Of a DNA stretch of 64,000 bases, positions 9,717 through 18,793 are shown in pieces. The notes below the pieces were generated by a model, which was not told the origin of the DNA, ran no database searches, and saw only the letters and a list, made by a program, of their open reading frames with translations. The number at the start of each line of letters is the position of its first letter. Positions within the stretch are counted from its first letter, which is position 1. This DNA comes from Mesorhizobium sp. YIM 152430. GTDB lineage: Bacteria; Pseudomonadota; Alphaproteobacteria; Rhizobiales; Rhizobiaceae. The stretch covers positions 186,001 through 250,000 of the forward strand of contig NZ_JARGES010000056.1 in NCBI RefSeq assembly GCF_029210365.1, given 5' to 3'. Both the position numbers and the translations under genes were made by a program.

Positions 9717-11477
9717 ATGGACCGGACAGAAGCGACGCGCACCGTCGACCCGATCACCCTGTCGGTGGTGCGGGGAATTCTCGAAACGACGCAACGCGAA
9801 ATGACGCTGTCGCTGGAAAAGACCGCGCGCTCAAGCGTCTTCAACCTGGCGCACGACTATTCGACCGCGCTCTTCAACGCCGAGCCGGAAATGATCCTGC
9901 AAGGCCAGGACATCCCGATCCATCTCGGTTCGCTGATCCCGGCGATGAAGGTGGTCGCAGGCTATTTCGAGGGCGACATCAACGAGGGCGACCTGATCCT
10001 TCACAACGACCCGGCCTATGGCGGCAGCCACGCCATCGACGTGTGCATTTACAAGCCCGTCTTCTACCATGGCGAACTGGTCTACTGGACGGTCTGCAAG
10101 GGCCATCTGACCGATATCGGCGGGCCGGTGCCGGCCGGCTACAACCCCGACGCCAAGGAAATCTACGCCGAGTGCCTGCGGATTCCGCCGGTCAAGATCT
10201 GGGACCGGGGCAAGCCGCGCAGGGATGTGCTCAACATGATCCTGACCAACATGCGCGCAAGACGCGACCAAGAGGGCGACTTCAACGCGCTGATCGGTGC
10301 CTGCCAGGTCGGCGAGCGGGCGCTGATCCGGATGCTCGACAAATATGCAAAGGAAGAGGTGGACGCCTGCATCGGCGAACTCCTGAACATGGCCGAGCGC
10401 CAGATGCGCAGCCTGATCGCCGAAGTGCCGGACGGCACCTATGAGGGCGTCGCGGTGCTGGAGGATGCGGGCCACGGCTTCGGCGATTTCGACATCAAGG
10501 CCACCGTGACGATCGAGGGCGACGATTGCCGGATCGCGATCTCCAGCCCGCCGCAGGTGCCCTATTTCATCAATTCCTACGAGGGCAATTCCTATTCGGG
10601 CGTCTATCTCGGCCTGATGATGTTCGCGCAGCTTCCCCCGCCCTACAATGAAGGGCTCTATCGCTGCGTGTCGGTCGACATGGGACCCAAGGGGACACTG
10701 TGCAACGCCAGGGAACCGGCGCCGCACATGAACTGCACGACGACACCGATGGAGACGTTGACGGACGCGGTGCGCCTCGCCTTCGAAAAGGCGATGCCCT
10801 CCAAGGTCGCTGCGTCCTGGGGTCACGCCAACGGGCTCAACATCGCCGGCTGGGACAAGCGCCACGACGAAGAATATGTGACGATGGTGCTCGCCACCAT
10901 CATTTCCGGCGCGGGCGCGACGCCGCAGCAGGACGGCTGGCACGCCTGCGGGCCCGAATGCTGCTTCGGCGCGCTGACCTCGGGCGACATCGAGCTTCTG
11001 GAGCATTCCTACCCGATCATCATCCACAAATATTCGCTGATGACGGATTCGGGCGGCGCGGGGCTGCATCGCGGCGGCTCGGGCACGGCCTGGGAGGTGG
11101 AGCCGCTGGACGGCGACATGACCTTCATCATGTTCGGCGAAGGCCGGCGCATTCCCGCGCTCGGCGCGGCGGGCGCGACATCGACCATGATCGACACCAA
11201 GGTCGGCCGGCTGGAACTGAAGCGCGACGGAAACACCGAGACGATCCGCAACAACACGATCGGCGTCATCAAGCCCGGCGAGACGGTGACCAACATGAAC
11301 CCCGGCGGCGGCGGCTATGGCGACCCGAAGAAACGGCCAGTCGACAAGGTGGTGCAGGACGTGAAGCTCGGCCTCGTGTCGATAAAGGGCGCGCGTGAGG
11401 ATTACGGCGTCGTCATCGCGGATGCGGAAACGCTGAAGGTCGACCTCGACGCCACCCGCAAATTGCGCGCCGCCTGA
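9717..11477 (+). CDS. Hydantoinase B / 5-oxoprolinase C-terminal-type subunit
   Basis: This 586-residue protein belongs to the HyuB family, which with HyuA forms ATP-dependent cyclic amidases (N-methylhydantoinase, oxoprolinase) or related acetone/acetophenone carboxylases. Family signatures include the GQDIPIHLGS segment (about 60), ILHNDPAYGGSHAIDV (about 95-110), KGHLTDIGG and the C-terminal GGGGYGDPKKRP loop near 525-540. The HyuA partner follows 16 bases downstream on the same strand. The substrate is not defined by sequence. A second, unrelated oxoproline-type system (PxpABC) lies at 25.8-30 kb, so the window is rich in ring-opening amidase machinery. Confidence 0.9.
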   Translation: MDRTEATRTVDPITLSVVRGILETTQREMTLSLEKTARSSVFNLAHDYSTALFNAEPEMILQGQDIPIHLGSLIPAMKVVAGYFEGDINEGDLILHNDPAYGGSHAIDVCIYKPVFYHGELVYWTVCKGHLTDIGGPVPAGYNPDAKEIYAECLRIPPVKIWDRGKPRRDVLNMILTNMRARRDQEGDFNALIGACQVGERALIRMLDKYAKEEVDACIGELLNMAERQMRSLIAEVPDGTYEGVAVLEDAGHGFGDFDIKATVTIEGDDCRIAISSPPQVPYFINSYEGNSYSGVYLGLMMFAQLPPPYNEGLYRCVSVDMGPKGTLCNAREPAPHMNCTTTPMETLTDAVRLAFEKAMPSKVAASWGHANGLNIAGWDKRHDEEYVTMVLATIISGAGATPQQDGWHACGPECCFGALTSGDIELLEHSYPIIIHKYSLMTDSGGAGLHRGGSGTAWEVEPLDGDMTFIMFGEGRRIPALGAAGATSTMIDTKVGRLELKRDGNTETIRNNTIGVIKPGETVTNMNPGGGGYGDPKKRPVDKVVQDVKLGLVSIKGAREDYGVVIADAETLKVDLDATRKLRAA

Positions 11478-11493
11478 AGTGGGAGAAAAGATC

Positions 11494-13569
11494 ATGCGCA
11501 GCAAATATCGTCTCGGCATCGATGCCGGCGGCACCTTCACCGATTTCGTCCTGGCCGAGCAGGCCGGCGGCAACCGGCTCTACAAGGCGCTCTCGACGCC
11601 GGCCGATCCGACCATCGCCATCAGGAACGGCCTGTCGCTGATCGCCGAGGACCTGGACGTCCCACTGGACGAGATCATCCCCAATTGCGATTTGTGCATC
11701 AACGGCACGACGGTCGGCCTCAATGCGCTGATCCAGCACAAGGGTGCGCGCACGGGGCTGATCTGCACGGCGGGCCACGAGGATTCCATCGAAATCCGCA
11801 ACGGCCACAAGGAGGACGGCTATCGCTACGACGCCGACTATCCGCCGGCCGTGATGCTGGTGCCGCGCAATTTGCGAAAGGGTGTGCGCGAGCGGGTATT
11901 GTCGAACGGTGAGGTGCGAACGCCGCTGACCGAGGACGACGTGCGCGCGGCCTGCGAACACTTCCTCAAGGAGGGTGTCGAATCGGTCGCGATCTCGTTC
12001 GTCTGGTCGGTTCTCCATCCCGAGCATGAGCGGCGGGCGGGCGAGATCGTGCGCGAGATGATGCCGGACGCCATTTTGACGCTCGGCTCGACGCTCTATC
12101 CGCAGGTGCGCGAATATACGCGGACCTCGACGGCGGTGACCAACGCCTATCTGGCCCCGACGCTGAAGAAGTATGTCGGTGCGGTGGACGCCTATTTCCG
12201 CTCGCTGGGAGCGAAGCACCCGGTGCGCTATTTCCAGTCGAACGGGGGCCTCGCCATCGGCGAGGCGATGACGGACCGCTCGGTCTACGCGATCAACTCC
12301 GGCCCGGCCTCGGCCCCGCTCGCCGGCCTCCACGTCTCCGCGCCGTTCGACGAGACCAACGTCATCACCATCGACATGGGCGGCACGTCGTTCGACATCA
12401 CGCTGACGCATGAAGGCGTGACCAACCTCAACAAGAACATCGACTTCCTGCGCTACCGGATCGGCGTGCCGATGATCCAGGTCGAGACGCTGGGCGCGGG
12501 CGGCGGCTCGATCGGCTGGATCGACGAGATGGGGCTGTTGCAGGTCGGCCCGCAAAGCGCCGGCTCCGACCCCGGCCCCGCCTGCTACGGCCAGGGCGGC
12601 ACGGAGCCGACGACGACCGACGTCAACCTGGTGCTCGGCTATCTGAACCCCGACGGCCTCGTCGGCGGCCGCCTGCCGCTCGACCCGGAAAAGGCCGAAA
12701 CGGCGATCCGCACCAAGGTCGCCGAGCCGCTGGGCATTTCGCTGGAAAAGGCCGCCTACGGCATGTTTACCATCGTCAACGCCAACATGGTCAACGGCAT
12801 CAGGCGCGTCTCGATCGAGCGCGGCTACGACCCGCGCGATTTCGTGCTGGTCTGCGCCGGCGGCGCGACGGGCGCGCACATCACGGCGCTAGCGCGCGAG
12901 ATGGGCATCACGCGGATCATCGTGCCGAAGCTGGCCTCGGGCCTCTGCGCCTTCGGCCAGATCATTTCGGACGTGAAATACAACTATATGGCAACTTGCC
13001 CCGTGCGCCTCGACAATGAGGACGCCTATCGCCGTGTCAACACGCTGTTCCGCGATCTGGAAGCGGAAGGACAGGCGCATCTGAAGGCCGACGGCTTCGG
13101 CGACGACCAGATCCGCATCAAGCGCAGCCTCGACATGCGCTATGTCGGGCAGGTGCATGAATGCACGGTGGAGGTCGACAATTTCGAGATCGGCGCGGAA
13201 ACGGTCGAACGGCTGAAGGACGCGTTCCACCGTCGGCACGAGCAGCTTTATACCTATGCCGAGCCGAACAACACGGTCGAGATCGTCAACATCGAGAGCA
13301 CGCTCTACGGACTGGTCGCCAAGCCCGGCGACAAGGCGCTGGCGAAGGGCGGTAATGTCGATACGTCACTGAAGGGAACGCGCCAGGCGATCTTCTCGGC
13401 CGACGGGAAACGACGGCGCGTGCCCGTGCATGACGGGGCAAGGCTTGGCGCGGGCGACGTGGTGACGGGGCCGGCGATCATCGAGGAGACGACGACGACC
13501 ATCGTCATCGAGCCGGGCTGGCGGGCGGAACTGCACGAGAGCGAGTCGTATGTGGTGACGCGGGGTTGA
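11494..13569 (+). CDS. Hydantoinase A / 5-oxoprolinase N-terminal-type subunit
   Basis: This 691-residue partner of the preceding gene belongs to the actin-like ATPase fold family. It has a phosphate-binding start motif GIDAGGTFTDF (about residues 8-18) and the second strand motif ITIDMGGTSFDI near 290-301. It also has the GAGGGSIGWID loop and the SDPGPACYGQGG motif characteristic of HyuA. Together with HyuB it should hydrolyse or carboxylate a cyclic substrate with ATP. ATG 11494 has a GGGAGAAAA ribosome binding site; an upstream in-frame start at 11479 lies within that site and is not favoured. It ends directly against the convergent GNAT gene. Confidence 0.9.
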   Translation: MRSKYRLGIDAGGTFTDFVLAEQAGGNRLYKALSTPADPTIAIRNGLSLIAEDLDVPLDEIIPNCDLCINGTTVGLNALIQHKGARTGLICTAGHEDSIEIRNGHKEDGYRYDADYPPAVMLVPRNLRKGVRERVLSNGEVRTPLTEDDVRAACEHFLKEGVESVAISFVWSVLHPEHERRAGEIVREMMPDAILTLGSTLYPQVREYTRTSTAVTNAYLAPTLKKYVGAVDAYFRSLGAKHPVRYFQSNGGLAIGEAMTDRSVYAINSGPASAPLAGLHVSAPFDETNVITIDMGGTSFDITLTHEGVTNLNKNIDFLRYRIGVPMIQVETLGAGGGSIGWIDEMGLLQVGPQSAGSDPGPACYGQGGTEPTTTDVNLVLGYLNPDGLVGGRLPLDPEKAETAIRTKVAEPLGISLEKAAYGMFTIVNANMVNGIRRVSIERGYDPRDFVLVCAGGATGAHITALAREMGITRIIVPKLASGLCAFGQIISDVKYNYMATCPVRLDNEDAYRRVNTLFRDLEAEGQAHLKADGFGDDQIRIKRSLDMRYVGQVHECTVEVDNFEIGAETVERLKDAFHRRHEQLYTYAEPNNTVEIVNIESTLYGLVAKPGDKALAKGGNVDTSLKGTRQAIFSADGKRRRVPVHDGARLGAGDVVTGPAIIEETTTTIVIEPGWRAELHESESYVVTRG

Positions 13570-14016
13570 CTAAAGCGCGATGTCGTAGGTCAGCCACTCG
13601 GTCCGCTTGGCCAGCCGGTCATAGGCGGCGCGGGCGCGGTAGTTGTCGTCCTTGGTGATCCAGCGGATGACGGTCCAGCCGCGGCTGCGGCCTTCGTCGG
13701 AAATGGCGGCGATCAGTGCCTGGGCGGCGCCCGAGCCGCGGACGTCCGGATCGACGAAGAGATCGTCGAGGAAGCCGCCGCGTGTGGCCGAGAGCGGGCG
13801 GGTGAACTGGCGGAAATGGGCGAGGCCGACGATGCGGCCTGTGTCGTCGGCGGCGAGGAAGCCCTGCTCCTCCTCGTCGGGCGACTGGAGCCAGCCCCAG
13901 ACCCGGTCCCGCATCTCGCCCGTCTGCTCGACCTTGTAAAAACGGGCGTAGGCGGCATAGAGCCGGTCCCACTCGGCGCGGTGCTTCGGTGCGGGCCGGA
14001 TGATGGTGACTGCCAA
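13570..14016 (-). CDS. GNAT family N-acetyltransferase
   Basis: This 148-residue single-domain acetyltransferase contains the acetyl-CoA-binding motif A, LDDLFVDPDVRGSGAAQALI (about 83-102), and the C-terminal YRARAAYDRLA segment of the GNAT fold. The acceptor is unknown. It is the last gene of the long minus-strand transport and amidohydrolase operon, 21 bases after the signal-less binding protein, so it may modify a compound handled by that pathway. A general detoxification role is equally possible. Confidence 0.85.
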   Translation of the reverse strand: MAVTIIRPAPKHRAEWDRLYAAYARFYKVEQTGEMRDRVWGWLQSPDEEEQGFLAADDTGRIVGLAHFRQFTRPLSATRGGFLDDLFVDPDVRGSGAAQALIAAISDEGRSRGWTVIRWITKDDNYRARAAYDRLAKRTEWLTYDIAL

Positions 14017-14037
14017 GGCGAAATCCTTCTTGAAGAA

Positions 14038-15285
14038 TCAGGAGGCGCGCTTCAGGCCGCCGGCCGGGTCGCGCACGAGTTCGGCCCAGCGTCGCACGAG
14101 GTAGTTGTGCTCGTCCATGGTCGTGTTCCACAGCGCGATATGCGAGGCGCGGCTCCAGTAGGATCCGCCGGAGCGGACCGCGCCGAGTTGGATCGCGGGC
14201 TTGCCCTCGGGGTCGTTGAGGACGCGGCGCGCGGACTTGCCCTCGTACCAGTAGTCCCACTCTTCGGGCTCGAGGTGGTCGCGGACGGGTTCGGTGACCG
14301 ACATGTAGTAGCCCTGTCGCGCGACGACGGCGCCCGGCCAGCCGGACAGCGACCAGTTGAGATAGGCGTAAGCCTGATCGAGGCGGTGACCGGTCAGATG
14401 CCGCGCGAGGCAGAGCCCGCCATGCCAGGCGCGATAGCCCTCGACGGGAACGGCCTGGCGGATGCGCAAATGCCGGCTCTTCAGCGCCACCGCGCTCGGG
14501 CTCCACATCGAGCCGGCCCACACGTCGCCGCTTTCCATCAAGGCGGTGGCCTCGGGCGCGGTGCGCCAGAAGGTGTGGAAATGGCCCTTGCGTTTCAAGG
14601 CAAGCGCGAAATCGAGCAACTGGTCGATCTCGTCGACCGTCATGTTGCCGAGCTGCTTGAACGCCATCTTGCGCGCGGCACGGAAGGCGAGCGCGAGGTC
14701 GAATATGCCGATCGCCGGCTCGTCGACGATGGAGACGTGGCCGCGCCAGCGCGGGTTCAGGAGTTCGGCCCAGGAATGGACGTCGCGGTCGGTGTCGATG
14801 CCGGTCGCCGTCTCGTTGATGCCGAAGGAATCGAAATTGTGGACCGTCGGCAGCATGGACAGATAGGGCGTCGGCACGGAGGACAGCGTGTTGTCCTGCT
14901 GCACGTAGAGCCGCGTGACCGGCGCATCGCCGAAGCCGAGCGGCGCGGCGGCGTTAATGCAGCCCTTCTTGGTCAGGTCGTTGACGCGAGGCCACAATTC
15001 GATGCGCTCGATCTCGATCGGCTTGATGGCGCGCCAGTGCCAGACGATATCGAGATTGTGGAAGCACTGGTCGTAGATGTCGTAGCGGTCGGGCTCGGTC
15101 GCGGCGAGGCGTTGCGCGGTGACGAAATCATGCTGCTCGAAGGCGAGCTCGAAGCCGAGATCGCGCTGGGCGCGGGCCTGCAACTGGCGGAACGGCGTGA
15201 TTTCGGTGCACAGCACGCGCAGGGTCTGCGGCCGGGGTATGTGAACGGCGGGCGCCGCGATGGCTTCATTGTCCTCAAGGGTCAT
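14038..15285 (-). CDS. ABC-type solute-binding protein paralogue lacking a signal peptide
   Basis: This 415-residue protein resembles the spermidine/putrescine-type periplasmic binding proteins and looks like a paralogue of the binding protein at 18.8-20.0 kb. Shared features include the NFDSFGIN segment, a QGYYMS/QGYYSP block, an EEWDYWYEG-type motif and a similar C-terminus. Unlike that gene it begins MTLEDNEAIAAP and has no Sec or Tat signal. The start at 15285 is supported by AGGAGA six bases upstream, and the reading frame further upstream is only an antisense/frame shadow of cobW. A cytoplasmic role (sensor, chaperone or enzyme) is therefore possible. It lies eight bases after cobW. Confidence 0.75.
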   Translation of the reverse strand: MTLEDNEAIAAPAVHIPRPQTLRVLCTEITPFRQLQARAQRDLGFELAFEQHDFVTAQRLAATEPDRYDIYDQCFHNLDIVWHWRAIKPIEIERIELWPRVNDLTKKGCINAAAPLGFGDAPVTRLYVQQDNTLSSVPTPYLSMLPTVHNFDSFGINETATGIDTDRDVHSWAELLNPRWRGHVSIVDEPAIGIFDLALAFRAARKMAFKQLGNMTVDEIDQLLDFALALKRKGHFHTFWRTAPEATALMESGDVWAGSMWSPSAVALKSRHLRIRQAVPVEGYRAWHGGLCLARHLTGHRLDQAYAYLNWSLSGWPGAVVARQGYYMSVTEPVRDHLEPEEWDYWYEGKSARRVLNDPEGKPAIQLGAVRSGGSYWSRASHIALWNTTMDEHNYLVRRWAELVRDPAGGLKRAS

Positions 15286-15293
15286 CCGGTCTC

Positions 15294-16364
15294 CTATCGC
15301 GGGGCTGCGCTTTCGAGGCAACCGCTTGCGCGATGCGACAGCACTTTTTCCGACAGCCTGTTGAACACATGGAACGAGGCTTCGATCCGTGCCGGGTCGA
15401 GATCGTCGACGATGAAGACGATGCGCGAGAGACGATCCGCATCGGGCCAGCCGCTCATGTGAACCGGCGCATGAACGAGGCGCTGGACGCCGTGAATGGC
15501 GACCGGACGGTCTTCGCCGGCGACGTTGAGGATGCCCTTGACGCGGAAGATGCGATCGCCATGCCGGTTCAGGAGCATGGTTAGCCAGACGCCGAACGCG
15601 GTCCAGTCGACCGGGCCGTCGACGGTGATGGCGAAGGAGCGGATTTTCGCATCGGCCGCGTCGTCGGCGTGATGGTGGCGGTGGTGATGATCGTGGTCGT
15701 GTGCGGCGTGGCGCGCGGCCGCGTCCCAACCTTCGGTGCGGAGCGCGGCGCTCGACGCGATGAAATCCATTGAGGCCGCGTCTGCGGCGACGACCTGACG
15801 CGCCGTCGGATTGAGGCGCGTGAGCGCGGCGCGAAGGTCGGAGGTGCGGGTCTCGTCGGCGAGGTCGGTCTTGGTGATGACGACGACATCGGCCGCGCCG
15901 ACCTGGCGGATGGCTTCGAGACGGTCGGAAAGTTGCTTCGCGCCATTTACGGCGTCCACCGTGGTCACGACATTGGCGATGGAAAAATGGCTGCGCAGGA
16001 CGGGGTGCGACTGGATGGTCGAAAGCGCGGGGACCGGATCGGCGAGGCCCGTCGTCTCGATGACGACGCGGTCGAACCAGGGGATGTCGCCCCGCGCGCG
16101 CTGCGAATGAAGGCCGAGCAGCGCGTCCGCGATCTCGCCGCGCACGGTGCAGCAGATACAGCCGGACTTCATCAGGACGACATTGTCGTCGATCCGGTCG
16201 AGAAGGTGATGGTCGAGCCCGACTTCGCCGAACTCGTTGATGAGGACGGCGGCGCTGGCCATGGCCGGGTCGGTCAGGAGCCGCTGCAAGAGCGTCGTCT
16301 TGCCCGAACCGAGAAAGCCGGTGAGGAGGTTGATCGGCGTGGCACCAATGGGCTGCTCGCTCAT
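15294..16364 (-). CDS. CobW/G3E family GTPase (metallochaperone)
   Basis: This 356-residue COG0523 GTPase has Walker A GFLGSGKTT at 16-24, the metal-binding GCICC motif at 68-72, a TKTD base-recognition motif and a C-terminal CobW domain. Between the domains, near 210-230, lies a very His/Asp-rich linker (HDHDHHHRHHH), as in members that handle zinc, nickel or cobalt. These proteins load metal into specific client enzymes. The most likely client in this operon is the metal-dependent HpPgdA-like amidohydrolase two genes upstream; this is inference. The start overlaps the stop of the small Cys-containing gene in an ATGA junction, so the two are translationally coupled. Confidence 0.92.
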   Translation of the reverse strand: MSEQPIGATPINLLTGFLGSGKTTLLQRLLTDPAMASAAVLINEFGEVGLDHHLLDRIDDNVVLMKSGCICCTVRGEIADALLGLHSQRARGDIPWFDRVVIETTGLADPVPALSTIQSHPVLRSHFSIANVVTTVDAVNGAKQLSDRLEAIRQVGAADVVVITKTDLADETRTSDLRAALTRLNPTARQVVAADAASMDFIASSAALRTEGWDAAARHAAHDHDHHHRHHHADDAADAKIRSFAITVDGPVDWTAFGVWLTMLLNRHGDRIFRVKGILNVAGEDRPVAIHGVQRLVHAPVHMSGWPDADRLSRIVFIVDDLDPARIEASFHVFNRLSEKVLSHRASGCLESAAPR

Positions 16365-16687
16365 GACAGCGCCTTCAACTGCTCCAGATAGATGGGATCA
16401 AGCGGGTCGAATTCGCGGCCGGCCATCGCTTCGGCTTCAGGCCACAGATGGGCGAGGCTGTCGAAGATCTGCGTGCGACCGGTCGGGCTCGACAGAACAT
16501 ATGACGTGCCCTGCCACTCGGAGACGCTGATGCGGCGCGGCGACAGGACGGCATTGGCGAATTTCATCCGGTCCGCCGCCTCGCGACGGCGCGAGAGCCG
16601 GTCGATGTTGCGCGTGTAGACGCCCGGACGGGCGATGGCGCTCGTCCAGTGATCGTCGCACCCCAATATGCCGCACAGCGAACACAT
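16361..16687 (-). CDS. Small conserved Cys-motif protein coupled to CobW
   Basis: This 108-residue soluble protein opens with MCSLCGILGCDDHW, a Cys-x2-Cys-x4-Cys plus His cluster suited to metal binding. The rest is a small alpha/beta-looking segment with a conserved-looking SEWQG and TGRTQIFDSL stretch. I do not know a named family or function. Its stop overlaps the cobW start (ATGA), and it lies 22 bases downstream of the amidohydrolase. The metal-ligand N-terminus and this coupling suggest a partner or adaptor in metal delivery by the CobW GTPase. That role is inferred from context alone. Confidence 0.7.
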   Translation of the reverse strand: MCSLCGILGCDDHWTSAIARPGVYTRNIDRLSRRREAADRMKFANAVLSPRRISVSEWQGTSYVLSSPTGRTQIFDSLAHLWPEAEAMAGREFDPLDPIYLEQLKALS

Positions 16688-16709
16688 GACCGGATTCTCC
16701 TTTTCGCGC

Positions 16710-17591
16710 CTATTTCTTGCGCGGATGGCGCCTGGCGAAATCGTCGGCCATCTCGTTCATGGTCACGAAGCGCACGCCGTCGTGGCCCTTGATGTATTCA
16801 TAAAGCCGCTCGAGCATCAAAAGCACCTGCGGGCGACCCGACACGTCCGGGTGGATGGTGATCGGGAAGACGGCGTAGTCCATCTCGCGATAGACCCAGT
16901 CGAACTGATCGCGCCACATCTCCTCGATATGGCGCGGGTTGACGAAGCCGTGGCTGTTGGGCGCCTTCTTGATGAACATCATCGGCGGAAGGTCGTCGAG
17001 ATACCAGTTGGCGGGGATCTCGATCAGGTCGGTTTCCTCGCCGCGCGTCAGCGGCTTCATCCAGTCGGACGGCCTGGCCGAATAGTCGATCTTGGTCCAT
17101 TTGTCGCCGACGCGCACATAATAGGGCGTGAAGTCGTTGTGCATCAGCGAGTGGTCGTACTTGATGCCCTTCTTCAGAAGCAGTTCGTTGGTGACGTTGG
17201 AGAATTCCCACCACGGCGCGACATAGCCGGTCGGCCGCTGGCCGGAAAGCTTTGTGATCAGCTCGATGCACTTGTCGAGAACCTGCTCCTCCTGCTCGGG
17301 CGTCATCGCGATCGGATTTTCATGGCTGTAGCCGTGGATGCCGATCTCGTGGCCGGCATCGGCGACCGCCTTCATCTCGTCCCAGAAGGTCTCGGCCGAA
17401 TGGCCCGGGATGAACCAAGTCGTCTTGATGCCCCAGCGCTCGAACATCTTCAAAAGACGGGGCGACCCGACCTCGCCGGCAAACATGCCGCGCGAGATGT
17501 CGTCGGGTGAGTCCTCGCCGCCATAAGAGCCGAGCCACCCCGCCACGGCATCGACGTCGATGCCGAAGCCGACCAGAATTTCCTTAGCCAT
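16710..17591 (-). CDS. Polysaccharide deacetylase family metal amidohydrolase, HpPgdA-like
   Basis: This 293-residue NodB-homology enzyme closely resembles the Helicobacter pylori PgdA (HP0310) subfamily. The N-terminus [19 protein letters not shown], the [14 protein letters not shown] loop and the YVAPWWEF and [14 protein letters not shown] segments all recall it. Metal ligands can be placed at Asp14 and at His86/His90 in HGYSHE. It has no signal peptide. Some relatives in this fold hydrolyse ureides or cyclic imides rather than acetylated sugars (allantoinase PuuE, cyclic imide hydrolase). Given the surrounding small-solute importer, dehydrogenases and GNAT enzyme, a cytosolic cyclic amide or imide hydrolase is more likely here than a peptidoglycan deacetylase. 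That functional choice is inference. Confidence 0.85.
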   Translation of the reverse strand: MAKEILVGFGIDVDAVAGWLGSYGGEDSPDDISRGMFAGEVGSPRLLKMFERWGIKTTWFIPGHSAETFWDEMKAVADAGHEIGIHGYSHENPIAMTPEQEEQVLDKCIELITKLSGQRPTGYVAPWWEFSNVTNELLLKKGIKYDHSLMHNDFTPYYVRVGDKWTKIDYSARPSDWMKPLTRGEETDLIEIPANWYLDDLPPMMFIKKAPNSHGFVNPRHIEEMWRDQFDWVYREMDYAVFPITIHPDVSGRPQVLLMLERLYEYIKGHDGVRFVTMNEMADDFARRHPRKK

Positions 17592-17627
17592 TGCCGATCT
17601 CCCTTGGATTGATTGAGCTTCTCGCGT

Positions 17628-18719
17628 TCATCCCCTGGCGACCAGGGTGACGTTTTCGGACGGGCAGTCGACCGTGACGGCATCGCCGACGGCGAGTTGC
17701 ATCAGGTCGTGATTGTCGGTGCCGGTCTCGACGTCGACGCGCTGGCGCCCGTCGAGATCGATCTGGAAATGCTGGACGCTGCCGACCGCATGGCGCATCG
17801 CGATCGTGCCGTTGAGACGGTTTTCGGCCGGACGCGCATCAGCAGCGCCGCGCCTTGAAATCCGCATCGCCTCGGCGGGAATGGCAACCAGTACGCCCGC
17901 GCCCGCCCGGACGGTTTCGGCGGGGCGTCCGCGCATCCTGCCGAACGCGGTGTCGACCGCGCCCATGCCGTCCTCAATGGCCAGATTGCTGCCTTCGATG
18001 ATCGCATTGGAGCCGATGAAGCGTGCGACGAATTCGGTCTTCGGATTGGCGTAGACGTCGTGCGGCGTGCCGATCTGCTCGACACGGCCACGGTTCATCA
18101 CCACGATGCGGTCGGACAGGCCAAGCGCTTCCGACTGGGCGTGGGTAACGAAGACGAAGGTGATGCCGAGTTCCTTTTGCAGGAGCTTCAGTTCGTTCTG
18201 GATGACGCGGCGCAGATTGGCGTCGAGCGCGCCGAGCGGTTCGTCCAGAAGGAGAATGTCGGGCTCGACGACGAGACCGCGGGCGAGCGCGATGCGCTGG
18301 CGCTGGCCGCCGGAAAGCTTGTCCGCCTTGCGGTCTGCGAATTGCGTCAGGCCGAACATGTCCATGATGCGGTCGACCTTTGCGGTCTTCTCCGCCGCCG
18401 ACAGCGCCTTCACGTCAAGGCCGAAGCCGATGTTCTGGCGCACGGTCATGTGCGGGAAGAGCGCGTAGTTCTGGAAGATCATCGAGGTCGGGCGTCGTTC
18501 CGGCGGGATCGACGAGACGTTCTTGCCCTTGATCAGGATGTCGCCGTTCGTGATGTTCTCGAAGCCTGCGATCATGCGCAGCGTCGTCGACTTGCCGCAG
18601 CCGGACGGTCCCAGAAAGGCGACAAATTCGCCCTTTGCGACGTGCAGATCGAAATCGGAGACTGCGACCGTGCCGTCCGAATAGGTCTTGCCGACGCCAA
18701 TGAGTTCGAGATCGTACAT
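17628..18719 (-). CDS. ABC transporter ATP-binding protein (PotA/UgpC-like)
   Basis: This is a 363-residue importer ATPase. Walker A GPSGCGKST is at 37-45, the signature LSGGQRQRIALARGL and Walker B ILLLDEPLGALD follow, and a TOBE regulatory domain occupies the C-terminal third. ATG 18719 begins exactly at the ABC domain; earlier in-frame starts (18740, 18851) lack a clear ribosome binding site. It sits in the same operon as a second, diverged ATPase (23.4-24.4 kb), so the importer may use an ATPase heterodimer. A hairpin separates it from the upstream binding-protein gene. Confidence 0.9.
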   Translation of the reverse strand: MYDLELIGVGKTYSDGTVAVSDFDLHVAKGEFVAFLGPSGCGKSTTLRMIAGFENITNGDILIKGKNVSSIPPERRPTSMIFQNYALFPHMTVRQNIGFGLDVKALSAAEKTAKVDRIMDMFGLTQFADRKADKLSGGQRQRIALARGLVVEPDILLLDEPLGALDANLRRVIQNELKLLQKELGITFVFVTHAQSEALGLSDRIVVMNRGRVEQIGTPHDVYANPKTEFVARFIGSNAIIEGSNLAIEDGMGAVDTAFGRMRGRPAETVRAGAGVLVAIPAEAMRISRRGAADARPAENRLNGTIAMRHAVGSVQHFQIDLDGRQRVDVETGTDNHDLMQLAVGDAVTVDCPSENVTLVARG

Positions 18720-18759
18720 GCCGAATTTCCGATGCGACATTGAATGACAAATGCCCCGC

Positions 18760-18778
18760 GCGCCGGGCGGCCCGGCGC
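18760..18778 (-). terminator. Intra-operon GC hairpin (attenuator-like) after the binding-protein gene
   Basis: A perfect 8-base stem (GCGCCGGG / CCCGGCGC) with a 3-base loop lies between the binding-protein stop and the start of the ATPase gene. No T-run follows on the minus strand, so it is more likely a partial terminator or mRNA stabiliser that raises binding-protein levels relative to the rest of the operon. Confidence 0.45.
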
Positions 18779-18793
18779 ACGGGAAAGCTTGGG

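Noticed and set aside
15680..15720. His-codon repeat in cobW (gtg/atg-rich tract on the plus strand) as a microsatellite
   Set aside because: It encodes the His/Asp-rich metal linker expected in COG0523 proteins and is not a regular nucleotide repeat.
14038..15729. Longer reading frame that would add about 148 residues to the signal-less binding protein
   Set aside because: The extra part is Arg/Pro-rich, overlaps cobW in another frame and has no signal peptide; ATG 15285 has its own AGGAGA site.
16710..17591. Secreted peptidoglycan or chitin deacetylase
   Set aside because: There is no signal peptide, and the operon context is small-solute import and dehydrogenases; the HpPgdA-like subfamily includes or neighbours cytosolic amidohydrolases.
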